The notes under the pieces are model-generated. The model ran no database searches. It worked only from the letters and a program-made list of their open reading frames with translations, and was not told the DNA's origin. The position numbers and the translations under genes are program-made. 64,000 nt of DNA from Methylophaga thalassica MP (GTDB lineage Bacteria; Pseudomonadota; Gammaproteobacteria; Nitrosococcales; Methylophagaceae): positions 2,088,382 to 2,152,381 of the forward strand of contig NZ_AFIG01000001.1 in the NCBI RefSeq assembly GCF_000214595.1. Direction: 5' to 3'. Below, piece after piece: positions 45,574 through 54,171 of this stretch. Positions within the stretch are counted from its first letter, which is position 1; each line of letters begins with the position of its first letter.

Positions 45574-46524
45574 CTATTCCTTTGTTATAAAATCGGTATC
45601 ATAGACGTTATATATTCTCTTCATTTTTCTTTTTAGAACTCTAATCGGATCTTTCCAATGAAAAGGTTTCTTTCCTGAAATACCACTATAGCAACTAGAG
45701 CTATCAAGAGACTGAATCATCTGGCTCATTTGCTGTAAGTGAATCACATAGGGTTTATAGAGAAGATATATATTTTTTTTATTTAAAAAATAAAGACCTA
45801 ATTCGACTTTGTCTTTAGTAATAAATTTGAAGTTATGGAAATGGTAAAAAATTAATTCAAATCGAGAGCTAGATAAGTCGTATTGCTGAACATTCCAAGG
45901 AGCTACTCCCCCACCTAAATGCTGGAGTACATGCACCCCCTCAAACCGGTCAGTCCAATCATCTAGATATTTTTGATCGCCAAACTTACCATCTTCAAAA
46001 TGAGCGAAACACCAATCAATACATGCCTCACGCCACCAATTCAATGCTTTCATACCATCATAAGTATTTTTGAAAGTCATAAACTGTACACAATATATGC
46101 CACTGGTACTGCTTTGATCATACGCAGGAGTATAACGATGTTCTGTGAGCAAAATAGACTTATCGCCCATTTCTTCAATTAAGATTGCTGGGTCGCCAAA
46201 AAAATACAAATCGGCATCGAGGTAGGTGCATTCATCCAGCTTAAATGTTTCAATACAATATTTAATTGTCGAAGGTGTGCATGTCCAGCAATATTCTCCT
46301 GCTCCACGTGTATGCTTAATAGCTAAAAGCTTCTCATCTTCGAACTGTTCGAGAGAGATGACAGTGACAAATTCGAGATTAAGTTTTGTTAGCAGCTTAT
46401 AAGCTTTATTATCGAATGCAAAAATATATAGATGAAATGCTGTTGTTTGTAGCTTTAAGGATTCATACATCGCTAAGCCACGAGTTAAGTAATTACTATC
46501 GAAAAGAGTGCAGTAGTTATACAT
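45574..46524 (-). CDS. Putative glycosyltransferase, GT8-like
   Basis: A 316-residue protein with the layout of GT-A enzymes acting on nucleotide sugars: N-terminal YNYCTLFDSNYLTRGLAMYESL, a DxD-type motif in CTYLDADLYFFGDP, and a C-terminal basic tail (RVLKRKMKRIY) that may sit on the membrane. The stretch YCTLFDSNYLTRGLAMYESL followed by YIFAFD is shared with a family of uncharacterised O-antigen glycosyltransferases. It is one base from fdtA and overlaps the methyltransferase gene by eight bases. Donor unknown. Confidence 0.75.
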   Translation of the reverse strand: MYNYCTLFDSNYLTRGLAMYESLKLQTTAFHLYIFAFDNKAYKLLTKLNLEFVTVISLEQFEDEKLLAIKHTRGAGEYCWTCTPSTIKYCIETFKLDECTYLDADLYFFGDPAILIEEMGDKSILLTEHRYTPAYDQSSTSGIYCVQFMTFKNTYDGMKALNWWREACIDWCFAHFEDGKFGDQKYLDDWTDRFEGVHVLQHLGGGVAPWNVQQYDLSSSRFELIFYHFHNFKFITKDKVELGLYFLNKKNIYLLYKPYVIHLQQMSQMIQSLDSSSCYSGISGKKPFHWKDPIRVLKRKMKRIYNVYDTDFITKE

Positions 46525-47245
46525 TTTGGGTTTTCTTTGCTAAGACAACATTGTCTAGGTATAAATCGTTATTTTTAGGCAATATTTTACCTAGGATAAG
46601 TCCTATGAGATTGACTGGAGCAATCAAGAAGATATTAAGGAATAAGTTTATCCACAAATTGGACGTATTTGTTACTTTATATAAATAAGCACTTAAAAGT
46701 TGGAAAATAACCTCAATACCATTATTTGTCTTTTGAGCTTCGATAATCTCAAAACCATTCTTTTTAAGAATATGCTTCAAACCAAAAGAAGAATATCTAG
46801 CATAATCATACGGTTGTTCATGCTCATCCCAAACAAAAGGAACCGTCAATAGCAATAGTCCATTAATTTTTGTGACGCGATTTATTTCCTTTAGAAACTC
46901 ATCAGGATTAAAGACGTGCTCAAAAACTTGATTAGTCAAGATACTATCAAAATAGTTATTTCCGAAGGGAATAGTTTTACCATCATAGAATGAATCAGCA
47001 AACTGATGATTCCTGTTTCCTTCATCATCAATTTCTAAGCCAATATACTGCTCAACTTCACAGAGCGACCGATATGGTTTTGTACCACAGCCAATATCTA
47101 ATAATTTGCCATCCAGGTGAACGACCTTATTCGCTACACTATTAAAGAGACCTTTTCTTGCAAAATAAAACGGATTAATAAATAAACCGATTAAACCAGG
47201 GTTGAACTGTTCCTTAATATATAAAGCCTTAAGTTGATTAATCAC
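46517..47245 (-). CDS. Class I SAM-dependent methyltransferase
   Basis: A 242-residue methyltransferase with the SAM-binding motif I LLDIGCGTKPYRSL, motif II YIGLEIDD, and a following NQVFEHVFNPDEFLKEINRV (Methyltransf_11 type). The C-terminal part is hydrophobic (NLWINLFLNIFLIAPVNLIGLIL), so the enzyme may be membrane-attached and act on lipid-linked glycan. It overlaps both neighbouring genes by eight bases. The substrate is presumably a sugar hydroxyl of the polysaccharide. Confidence 0.82.
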   Translation of the reverse strand: MINQLKALYIKEQFNPGLIGLFINPFYFARKGLFNSVANKVVHLDGKLLDIGCGTKPYRSLCEVEQYIGLEIDDEGNRNHQFADSFYDGKTIPFGNNYFDSILTNQVFEHVFNPDEFLKEINRVTKINGLLLLTVPFVWDEHEQPYDYARYSSFGLKHILKKNGFEIIEAQKTNNGIEVIFQLLSAYLYKVTNTSNLWINLFLNIFLIAPVNLIGLILGKILPKNNDLYLDNVVLAKKTQNV

Positions 47246-48035
47246 GTTTGAAGATCATTCCTTTAAACATACAATCACGACTATTACCTTCTAAACTAGT
47301 GAAAGACTCTATCAATTTATATCCATTTTTAAGATAGTGTTCGACAAATGAAGTCTCACTAAAAAACCAACATGGGTAGCTAGCACTGTAAATTACCGGA
47401 GAGACAACTTGAAGCTTTAACTGATCTTTATCATCATGAGAAAATGGGGTTCTGTCTACGACAATATATTCAAACCTTCTTTTCAATAATTGCTCCATTA
47501 ATTCATATGGCTTTTCAATATATTGCATGACGCTAGATAGCAATAATACATTGGGTTGCTGTTCATCAAGACAACTGTCCAGATCAGTATAAAACCTAAG
47601 GCAGCCATCGGAAAAGTATTGCTGACCAGTGTTTACAAAATTCGGTTGCTCAATAATATTCCATGAAACTACATCAAACAGGTCAAGGAATTTTTTATTT
47701 TGATAATAAGTACTACCTAACCCACCACCGAAATCAAGTACTCGAATAGAGCCTGAATTCACCGAAGAAAGTAATATTCCGCTTAATAGTGGCCATGAGT
47801 AACATACTTCATCAAAAACTACACTATCTCGCTCATATGCAGCTTCACCATTTTTAACTTTCAGAGCTGACTCTTTAACTTTGTTCAAAATGTCATCTTG
47901 ATCGTATCCTGTCGAATGAAGACATGCGTCTTCCCAAGAAGAATAATTTCCTTTCCAACCATATTTTCGACCTGTGAACTTATTTAGGAAAGTAAAAAAA
48001 ATCGGTGGTATCAGTGACTTTAACAAGCTTTTCAA
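47238..48035 (-). CDS. Methyltransferase, TIGR04325 family
   Basis: A 265-residue putative methyltransferase recognised by the family pattern GWKGNYSSWEDACLHSTGYD, GEAAYERDSVVFDEVCYSWPLL and the SAM-binding strand RVLDFGGGLGSTYYQN. Members of this family are found in surface-polysaccharide loci and their methylation targets are not known. It overlaps the downstream methyltransferase by eight bases and the upstream glycosyltransferase by four, so four or more of these enzymes are made as a set. Confidence 0.82.
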   Translation of the reverse strand: MKSLLKSLIPPIFFTFLNKFTGRKYGWKGNYSSWEDACLHSTGYDQDDILNKVKESALKVKNGEAAYERDSVVFDEVCYSWPLLSGILLSSVNSGSIRVLDFGGGLGSTYYQNKKFLDLFDVVSWNIIEQPNFVNTGQQYFSDGCLRFYTDLDSCLDEQQPNVLLLSSVMQYIEKPYELMEQLLKRRFEYIVVDRTPFSHDDKDQLKLQVVSPVIYSASYPCWFFSETSFVEHYLKNGYKLIESFTSLEGNSRDCMFKGMIFKRD

Positions 48036-48925
48036 TTCAGTACTCGTTTGAGTTTTTTTAATAGTCTTCTAAGAAGGTTAAGTGATGTTGATTTAAAAAA
48101 ACACTGCATTTTTTGTTTCGCGATTGTGTTTTCATGTAGTTTTATTCTGGTTAGTTTTTTGTAATGATGCCCAATCTCCTGAGAGAAAAAGTCACTATGT
48201 GAACAGTGCGTACCACTGCCATCATTACCAATGTTTTGAACGTATGATTTTCCTGGATATAGAGTTAACATATTTTCTAGAAAAGTTGACATGTACCATC
48301 TTATAGCCCAAGAATTATTTTTGCCCTCAATTTGGTCTTCAAGCATTTTCGTATATTGATAACTACCATTGAAATCAGCCTCGTTTTGCAGTCCACTAGA
48401 CGTTAACTTTTCCAACAAAACTTTTCCATCTGGCTCAAAAATATTCCAGGCTCGTTTCCATGTAGCCCAGCCCCAGCAATCAGCACCTTTAATAAAAAAA
48501 GTCTCTGGAAGTTTATCGATTGGATAGATATATCCATGTATGGAAGCTACATTCTCATCATTTTCATACAATGACAACCCATCATTCATGTAGTTAAGAA
48601 AATGTGGACTGGTTACAAGATCATCCTCTAGAACGATTACCTTTCCAAACTCATTAGTAATTCTCGTAACACCATCAATTATTGAACTCGCCAAGCCATA
48701 GTTAGTTCGACGCTCTATGATCGATACGTTTTTAAATCCTTTGATTGATTTTATATATTCTCTTACAGCCTTGACTAGAGGTATTGCGCCATCATTTTTT
48801 GGAGCATCACTGTATATAAAAAGCTCACTATCTGTAGCAAGACTATTTTTTTGAAGTGCTTCAATTGTTTGCTGAGTATGCCACGGACGGTTATACACAA
48901 ATAGAACTATCGGTGCTAAGGTCAC
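48032..48925 (-). CDS. Glycosyltransferase, GT2-like
   Basis: A 297-residue glycosyltransferase starting APIVLFVYNRPWHTQQTIEAL, a beginning typical of GT2/GNT-I-like proteins, with the metal-binding motif VIVLEDDLVTSPHFLNYMNDGL and the later ADCWGWATWKRAWNIF. The EDD segment is the probable DxD equivalent. A basic C-terminus (RRLLKKLKRVLN) suggests membrane association. It overlaps neighbours by four bases on both sides. Donor and acceptor unknown. Confidence 0.83.
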   Translation of the reverse strand: MTLAPIVLFVYNRPWHTQQTIEALQKNSLATDSELFIYSDAPKNDGAIPLVKAVREYIKSIKGFKNVSIIERRTNYGLASSIIDGVTRITNEFGKVIVLEDDLVTSPHFLNYMNDGLSLYENDENVASIHGYIYPIDKLPETFFIKGADCWGWATWKRAWNIFEPDGKVLLEKLTSSGLQNEADFNGSYQYTKMLEDQIEGKNNSWAIRWYMSTFLENMLTLYPGKSYVQNIGNDGSGTHCSHSDFFSQEIGHHYKKLTRIKLHENTIAKQKMQCFFKSTSLNLLRRLLKKLKRVLN

Positions 48926-49629
48926 TTCCTAGCCTCTTTGTAAAACAAAGTATTAAATGTTTTTGCAAACAAAACATAATTGATAGACTTCATATATTCA
49001 TGTATCTCAAAATCTAAGCTTTCGATATTGCTTAAATTGAGTTGTTCAGTTAATACCCAGCTTGGGCGATATTTTTCCCAATCATTCGACTTAAGCACAT
49101 CTAAATCAAAACCTTCGACATCTATCGATAAAAAATCTATTCGCTGCCCATTAAGGTATTTATCAAATATATCTGATAAAGGCTCAACCTCAACACTTAT
49201 TGTTTTAATATGTTTGTATCGTGTTTGTGATAATCTGTCATTCAAAACATTAACATCAAATGTATTTAAGGCTGGCTCATCAAACATATAATAATCCAGT
49301 TTTTTTGATTGACATGAAATACCAATATTTAAGTTGATATCTCTTCTTCTTAAACTATTAAATAAATTAAACAAATCTGGGTTCGGCTCAATATTGATAC
49401 CACTCCACCCGAATTCTCTATATAAAGAATAAGTATTTGAAAACCTTTTAGGGTGATGTGCACCTACATCCACATAAACCCCCTTTTTTTTGCCATCAAA
49501 AATACGACGCAAGATCATATCTTCTCCTTCTTGTGAGAAGGAAAGAGTTGAATAGTACCCGTACCATATTTTGGAAAAAAAGTTAATCAGACAATCAAGG
49601 GTGAACTTCTTCAGAATCTTAATCTGCAT
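48922..49629 (-). CDS. FkbM family methyltransferase
   Basis: SAM-dependent O-methyltransferase of the FkbM family (about 235 residues). Recognisable parts are SFSQEGEDMILRRIF, the SAM-binding YVDVGAHHPKRFSNTYSLY, IEPNPDLF and IDFLSIDVEGFDLDVL, all family landmarks. I place the start at ATG 49629 (MQIKILKK), overlapping the upstream gene by 11 bases; an ATG at 49668 would add 13 residues and a 50-base overlap. FkbM proteins in antigen loci methylate sugar hydroxyls; target not known. Confidence 0.85.
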   Translation of the reverse strand: MQIKILKKFTLDCLINFFSKIWYGYYSTLSFSQEGEDMILRRIFDGKKKGVYVDVGAHHPKRFSNTYSLYREFGWSGINIEPNPDLFNLFNSLRRRDINLNIGISCQSKKLDYYMFDEPALNTFDVNVLNDRLSQTRYKHIKTISVEVEPLSDIFDKYLNGQRIDFLSIDVEGFDLDVLKSNDWEKYRPSWVLTEQLNLSNIESLDFEIHEYMKSINYVLFAKTFNTLFYKEARK

Positions 49630-50299
49630 GCTGTATACTTGCTGACATAGAGAAAACAGGCTGGACATTGGCTACTGGTTGGAAATTAAAGTCTCGTGAT
49701 AAAAAGATAGAAGTCGTCCATGTATAGTTATTTATTGGACCGAACCCATGAAAATCTATTTCTATAAAGTTCATTTCGTCCCTCAAATATTTTGCTGTAT
49801 TCTTATACCAATCGGAGTTATCTAAAATTACCATCACCCCTTGATTTGTTTCTTTATTTAAAAAAGAACTAATCTTTTTTGCACATGCTTCACGTTCAAT
49901 CCCATCAATAATGACTACATCATAACTTCCTGACGGTATGTCTGTGTATGTTTCTTTATTTCTGTATATTATTTTTTGGTTGCCCATAATTTTTTTCTTT
50001 GTCTTCAGATACCATTCTTCATCATGTTCAATAGATGTAACTTGTCTCGCTCTTGAAGCCCAAAAAGACGAGGAGTTACCGCTACCAAACTCTAATATTT
50101 CTTTACCTGAAAAGTCTAAATTTCTAAGATACTCAATTGACGGATATGTGTACCATGGGATTTTTTCATCAGTGGAATCCACACAATCCCAATTTTTGAT
50201 TGTTTTGAACTGGCCGTATTCAGAAGCAAGTATCCGAAAGTTGGTTAGCTGCTTCTTAAGAGCATCAGGCAAAATCCATTTAAACAATTTTATTATCAT
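49619..50299 (-). CDS. Putative class I SAM-dependent methyltransferase
   Basis: A 226-residue protein with a Rossmann methyltransferase core: ILEFGSGNSSSFWASRARQVTSIEHD (SAM motif I and the acidic residue ending strand 2) and SYDVVIIDGIEREACAKK (motif post-II). The glycine loop GSGNSSSFW resembles that of small-molecule or sugar methyltransferases found beside FkbM genes. It overlaps the flippase gene by four bases and the FkbM gene by 11 or more. Substrate unknown; a role in glycan methylation is inferred from context. Confidence 0.75.
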   Translation of the reverse strand: MIIKLFKWILPDALKKQLTNFRILASEYGQFKTIKNWDCVDSTDEKIPWYTYPSIEYLRNLDFSGKEILEFGSGNSSSFWASRARQVTSIEHDEEWYLKTKKKIMGNQKIIYRNKETYTDIPSGSYDVVIIDGIEREACAKKISSFLNKETNQGVMVILDNSDWYKNTAKYLRDEMNFIEIDFHGFGPINNYTWTTSIFLSRDFNFQPVANVQPVFSMSASIQHAD

Positions 50300-51603
50300 A
50301 AATTAACCTTAAAAAAGAATGCTTTTAACTTCATGTAAAACGTCACACGAGTTTTTTTTGTAAAAAAGTCGAAGAAAAAACCAGCCACGGCATAACTGAT
50401 CAGAGTTGCAAAGGCTGCTCCCCCTATTCCATATACGGGAACCAGTGAGAAATTAAGTATAATGTTGATTAACATCCCATAAAATGTTCTTAAGAAAGCT
50501 AAGCTTTGTAAATTTTCAGAAAGATACCAACTACCACTGACCACACCTAAATAAACAAAAACACTCGCCCAAATGTGTATTTTTAGTACATCCGTCGCAG
50601 CCATGTACTCTTCTCCAAACAAAATGGTTATCAACCAGTCACTTGTATAAGTCATAAAGGCCGAGATTATAACGGCACTCCAGACAATAAATGTGTATAA
50701 CCTCTGTAGTCGTGTGTAGTATAAATCTAGACTAACTTTCTTCGCATTGAGAACTGCAGGAAATAGAGAATTTGCAATAATCATTGGAATAAAATAAAAA
50801 GCTTCACTCAGTCGAACTGCCGCCGCATAGACTCCAACAGCCTCGTCACCCATTATGTTTTTAATCATTACCTGATCTATTTTCATATAAATAGAAGCAA
50901 CTAAACCAGAGAAAGCTAATGGTAGAGAACTTTTTATAAGACTTTTCGCCATTACTCTATCAAAATACCACTCTCTTGGATTTAACTCACTGACATAGCG
51001 GTAGCTCACCAATAAACCCAAACAAAGAACCGCGGTATCGAAGACAATTACCCATACAAATGAAATCAATGGAGCGTTATTCAAAATAAGCACAACTTTA
51101 GTCAAGCTTGATACCCCTAAGCTTATAGAGTTTGCAATTGCTACATATTTTGACTGAACTTTTGATTGATAGTAATAATCAATTACATTAAAACTTTGGA
51201 ATATTAGTGAGCCCGCTATTATGAAAATTATGATTTTTGTATATAAATCATGTTCAATAAAAATGAGTACGCCAGCCAAGATAGGGAAAATTAAAATTGC
51301 ACCGATTAGTTTTAAGCCAAATGCAGTTCCTAATAAAATGTTCCTCTTAGTATCATCATTTACCAATTCACGTACAACAACTCCATCCAAGCCTAAAGTT
51401 GAAATAACACTGAACAAAAAAACAAAACTTTGTGCGTAGTTGTACAAACCGAATTGTGCAGGACCTAAATATCTCGCAACCCAAATCCCAACAAACAAAC
51501 CTATCACAACTCTTAATAGCCTTTCAGCCATTAACCATGTCGTGTTTTCTAAATAACGCCTAAGTCCTCGGTGGTTAGTAAACACTTTCAGCTTATCTAT
51601 CAC
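50296..51603 (-). CDS. wzx: Oligosaccharide flippase (Wzx-like), copy 1
   Basis: Membrane flippase of 435 residues, with about twelve to fourteen transmembrane helices and the classic Wzx/RfbX start RYLENTTWLMAERLLRVVIGLFVGIWVARYLGPAQFGLYNYAQSF in pattern (the AR-LGP-FG-YN stretch). Later KIDQVMIKNIMGDEAVGVYAAAVRLSE is also typical. It clearly belongs to the polysaccharide transporter family, and is a better family match than the copy at 36602. It is 12 bases after fcl and overlaps the methyltransferase gene by four. Confidence 0.9.
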   Translation of the reverse strand: MIDKLKVFTNHRGLRRYLENTTWLMAERLLRVVIGLFVGIWVARYLGPAQFGLYNYAQSFVFLFSVISTLGLDGVVVRELVNDDTKRNILLGTAFGLKLIGAILIFPILAGVLIFIEHDLYTKIIIFIIAGSLIFQSFNVIDYYYQSKVQSKYVAIANSISLGVSSLTKVVLILNNAPLISFVWVIVFDTAVLCLGLLVSYRYVSELNPREWYFDRVMAKSLIKSSLPLAFSGLVASIYMKIDQVMIKNIMGDEAVGVYAAAVRLSEAFYFIPMIIANSLFPAVLNAKKVSLDLYYTRLQRLYTFIVWSAVIISAFMTYTSDWLITILFGEEYMAATDVLKIHIWASVFVYLGVVSGSWYLSENLQSLAFLRTFYGMLINIILNFSLVPVYGIGGAAFATLISYAVAGFFFDFFTKKTRVTFYMKLKAFFFKVNL

Positions 51604-51615
51604 TTGAATATGTCA

Positions 51616-52578
51616 CTACGTTCTTGAGTTATTTAAATTTTCTGTAAACCAGCTGTATGTACGAACAAGTCCATCAACTAACGAAATACCTGCTTTCCAA
51701 CCAAGAGAGTTAATGGTTGTGACATCCATCAGTTTTCGCATAGTTCCATCAGGTTTTGTAACATCAAAGACAATCTCGCCTTGATACCCTATGACTTCCG
51801 CAACCGTCTCAACCAACTCCCGAATAGTACAGTCAACTCCTGTTCCGACATTTATATGTGAAAGCATTGGATGAGTGTGCCGTTGATACTTACTGATATC
51901 CAAATTCATAACAAATACTGATGCTTCAGCCATATCATCAACATGTAAAAATTCACGCATTGGTTTACCACTGCCCCAGGCAATAACTTGCTTGTCACCG
52001 TTGACTTTTGCTTCATGAAAACGACGGATTAATGCGGGGATAACATGTGAATTTTCTGGATGGAAATTATCATTCTCTCCATAAAGATTGGTCGGCATCA
52101 CACTACGGTAGTCTCGCCCATATTGTCGGTTATAGCTTTCACATAGTTTAATACCGGCAATTTTTGCAATAGCATATGGTTCGTTAGTGCTCTCAAGAAT
52201 TCCAGTCAGTAGAGCTTCTTCCTTCATCGGCTGTTCCGCATTTTTGGGATAAATGCATGATGAGCCTAAAAACAGTAACTTTTGAATATCATTCTGATGA
52301 GCAGCATGGATAATGTTGGCTTCAATCATCAGATTTTGATAGATAAACTCGGCAGGGTATTCATTATTGGCATGAATCCCCCCCACTTTTGCAGCAGCGA
52401 GATAGACTTGGTCAATCTGATGAGATTGAAAAAAATGATTAACTGCTTGCTGATTGGTTAAATCTAAATCACGACGTTCTGCAGTGATAATGCGATTGTT
52501 TTTGTCTTTTTCTAACTGACGAATGATCGCCGATCCCACCATACCATTGTGACCGGCAACAAAAATATTCAAGCTCAT
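51616..52578 (-). CDS. fcl: GDP-L-fucose synthase
   Basis: NADPH-dependent epimerase-reductase that makes GDP-L-fucose from GDP-4-keto-6-deoxymannose. It has [10 protein letters not shown] at 9-18, [10 protein letters not shown], the catalytic Tyr-x3-Lys in [17 protein letters not shown], and a [30 protein letters not shown] block that is diagnostic of Fcl/WcaG. Length 320 is typical. It follows gmd by two bases, so the pair acts in sequence. A G7 run near 52378 encodes the conserved KVGGI. Confidence 0.94.
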   Translation of the reverse strand: MSLNIFVAGHNGMVGSAIIRQLEKDKNNRIITAERRDLDLTNQQAVNHFFQSHQIDQVYLAAAKVGGIHANNEYPAEFIYQNLMIEANIIHAAHQNDIQKLLFLGSSCIYPKNAEQPMKEEALLTGILESTNEPYAIAKIAGIKLCESYNRQYGRDYRSVMPTNLYGENDNFHPENSHVIPALIRRFHEAKVNGDKQVIAWGSGKPMREFLHVDDMAEASVFVMNLDISKYQRHTHPMLSHINVGTGVDCTIRELVETVAEVIGYQGEIVFDVTKPDGTMRKLMDVTTINSLGWKAGISLVDGLVRTYSWFTENLNNSRT

Positions 52579-52580
52579 AA

Positions 52581-53699
52581 CTATTCAACACTCACGGGAA
52601 TTTCATGACCATGCAGCTTTAATAAGGCATGTCGTTTGGCTATGTTGATATCTTCAGCTACCATTTCAGCACACATTTCTTGCACGGTAATTTCAGGTTC
52701 CCAACCCAGTTCTTTTTTAGCCTTTGCAGGGTCACCTAGTAAAGTTTCCACCTCTGCAGGTCGGAAATAACGTTCATCGATCTCAACAATGACGTCTCCA
52801 ATACTAAGTGCGGGTGCTTTATCACCTTCTATTGAGACAACAATACCTTTTTCTGAAACACCTTCACCTTCAAACTTTAGAGTGATACCCAATTCTTTGG
52901 CTGCCCACTGTATGAATTGACGGACAGAATATTGCACACCGGTCGCTATCACAAAATCCTCTGGCTGCTCTTGTTGTAACATCATCCATTGCATCCGCAC
53001 ATAATCTTTTGCATGCCCCCAGTCACGTAATGCATCCATATTGCCCATGTATAATTTCTTTTCCAGTCCTTGAGCAATATTAGCTAAACCACGTGTTATT
53101 TTACGGGTAACGAAAGTTTCACCACGCCTTGGTGACTCATGATTAAATAAAATACCATTGCAGGCATACATGCCATAAGACTCACGGTAGTTGACCGTAA
53201 TCCAGTAAGCATACAGTTTAGCAACAGCATAAGGGGACCGAGGATAGAAAGGTGTTGTTTCTTTCTGAGGTATTTCTTGGACTAAACCATAGAGTTCGGA
53301 TGTAGAAGCTTGATAAAAACGGGTTTTCTTCTCTAGACCTAACAATCGTATAGCTTCTAACAATCTAAGCGTCCCCATAGCATCAACATCAGCCGTATAT
53401 TCAGGTGACTCGAATGACACAGCGACATGAGATTGAGCGCCTAGGTTATATACCTCATCAGGTTTGACTTGTTGCAGGATACGCGTCAAATTAGAAGAAT
53501 CTGTTAAATCACCGTAATGCAATATAAAGTTTTTATTATCGACATGAGGGTCTTGATAGATATGATCGACACGTTGAGTATTAAAGCTTGATGCACGACG
53601 TTTTATTCCGTGAACGATATAGCCTTTTTCAAGTAAAAATTCGGCCAAATATGATCCATCTTGCCCTGTTATGCCAGTGATTAATGCGACTTTACTCAT
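52581..53699 (-). CDS. gmd: GDP-mannose 4,6-dehydratase
   Basis: Converts GDP-D-mannose to GDP-4-keto-6-deoxymannose. It shows [19 protein letters not shown] at the N-terminus, [16 protein letters not shown] with the active-site residues, [19 protein letters not shown] with the Tyr-x3-Lys pair, and [17 protein letters not shown]. Length 372 is normal. It is the first gene after a 472-base gap and probably begins a transcript. No manB or manC gene for GDP-mannose supply is in the window, so these must be elsewhere. Confidence 0.95.
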   Translation of the reverse strand: MSKVALITGITGQDGSYLAEFLLEKGYIVHGIKRRASSFNTQRVDHIYQDPHVDNKNFILHYGDLTDSSNLTRILQQVKPDEVYNLGAQSHVAVSFESPEYTADVDAMGTLRLLEAIRLLGLEKKTRFYQASTSELYGLVQEIPQKETTPFYPRSPYAVAKLYAYWITVNYRESYGMYACNGILFNHESPRRGETFVTRKITRGLANIAQGLEKKLYMGNMDALRDWGHAKDYVRMQWMMLQQEQPEDFVIATGVQYSVRQFIQWAAKELGITLKFEGEGVSEKGIVVSIEGDKAPALSIGDVIVEIDERYFRPAEVETLLGDPAKAKKELGWEPEITVQEMCAEMVAEDINIAKRHALLKLHGHEIPVSVE

Positions 53700-53823
53700 T
53701 AACTATCCTGATTGTTCTTCTAAAGATTTATTAAAAATGACGAGTAAGTATAAACATAATCATTCAATCATTCAGAATCCGGCACTATTAATGCGTCTGA
53801 ACAATTAAGGTTTTTTCGTATAT

Positions 53824-53829
53824 ATTATA
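53824..53829 (-). promoter_or_regulatory. Possible -10 element of a gmd promoter
   Basis: A perfect TATAAT on the minus strand, within CTATAATATATACG, lies about 125 bases upstream of the gmd start. The hexamer 17 bases further upstream (TAGCTC) is a poor -35 box, so support is limited to the -10 and the position at the head of a gene run. Confidence 0.3.
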
Positions 53830-53924
53830 GAAAATAGATAGTTATGAGCTATTTGTGTTTAGAGTAAAACAAACCAGATTATCATGAGTGTTGAGTTTAA
53901 TCTGCTTTTGCGAAACTATTATAG

Positions 53925-54116
53925 TTATCTCATACAAGAATAGATTACGACTTCTGCAGACAGCTGATAAAGACTAAGACTAACTACTTCGATGAGTGCA
54001 AAAAATACCAATATTCCCAAACAGACTAGATAATTTTTAAGGTGGCACGGACACCAGAAATAAAATTTCCCCGCCATCCTTGGCAGTGTACTCTCATACT
54101 TCTTCTTGGCGTCCAT
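53925..54116 (-). CDS. Doubtful small membrane protein ORF
   Basis: A 63-residue frame beginning MDAKKKYESTLPRM with one strongly hydrophobic segment (YLVCLGILVFFALIEVVSLSLY). It lacks a recognisable ribosome-binding site and I know no relative. It may be a small membrane protein or a chance ORF in an A+T-rich gap. Confidence 0.2.
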   Translation of the reverse strand: MDAKKKYESTLPRMAGKFYFWCPCHLKNYLVCLGILVFFALIEVVSLSLYQLSAEVVIYSCMR

Positions 54117-54171
54117 GCCAGTTAGTATTTTATAGTTTGTAAAACGTTAGCTCAGTGATCGATTTCTCATT

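Larger units (their letters stand above)
53700..54171. other. Intergenic gap between gmd and ugd
   Basis: A 472-base A+T-rich stretch splits the polysaccharide locus into two parts. It contains one doubtful short ORF on the minus strand (53925-54116) and, closer to gmd, a TATAAT on the minus strand (plus 53824-53829) which could be the -10 box of a gmd promoter, although the -35 is poor. I found no ops/JUMPstart element, transposase remnant or clear terminator. Confidence 0.6.
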
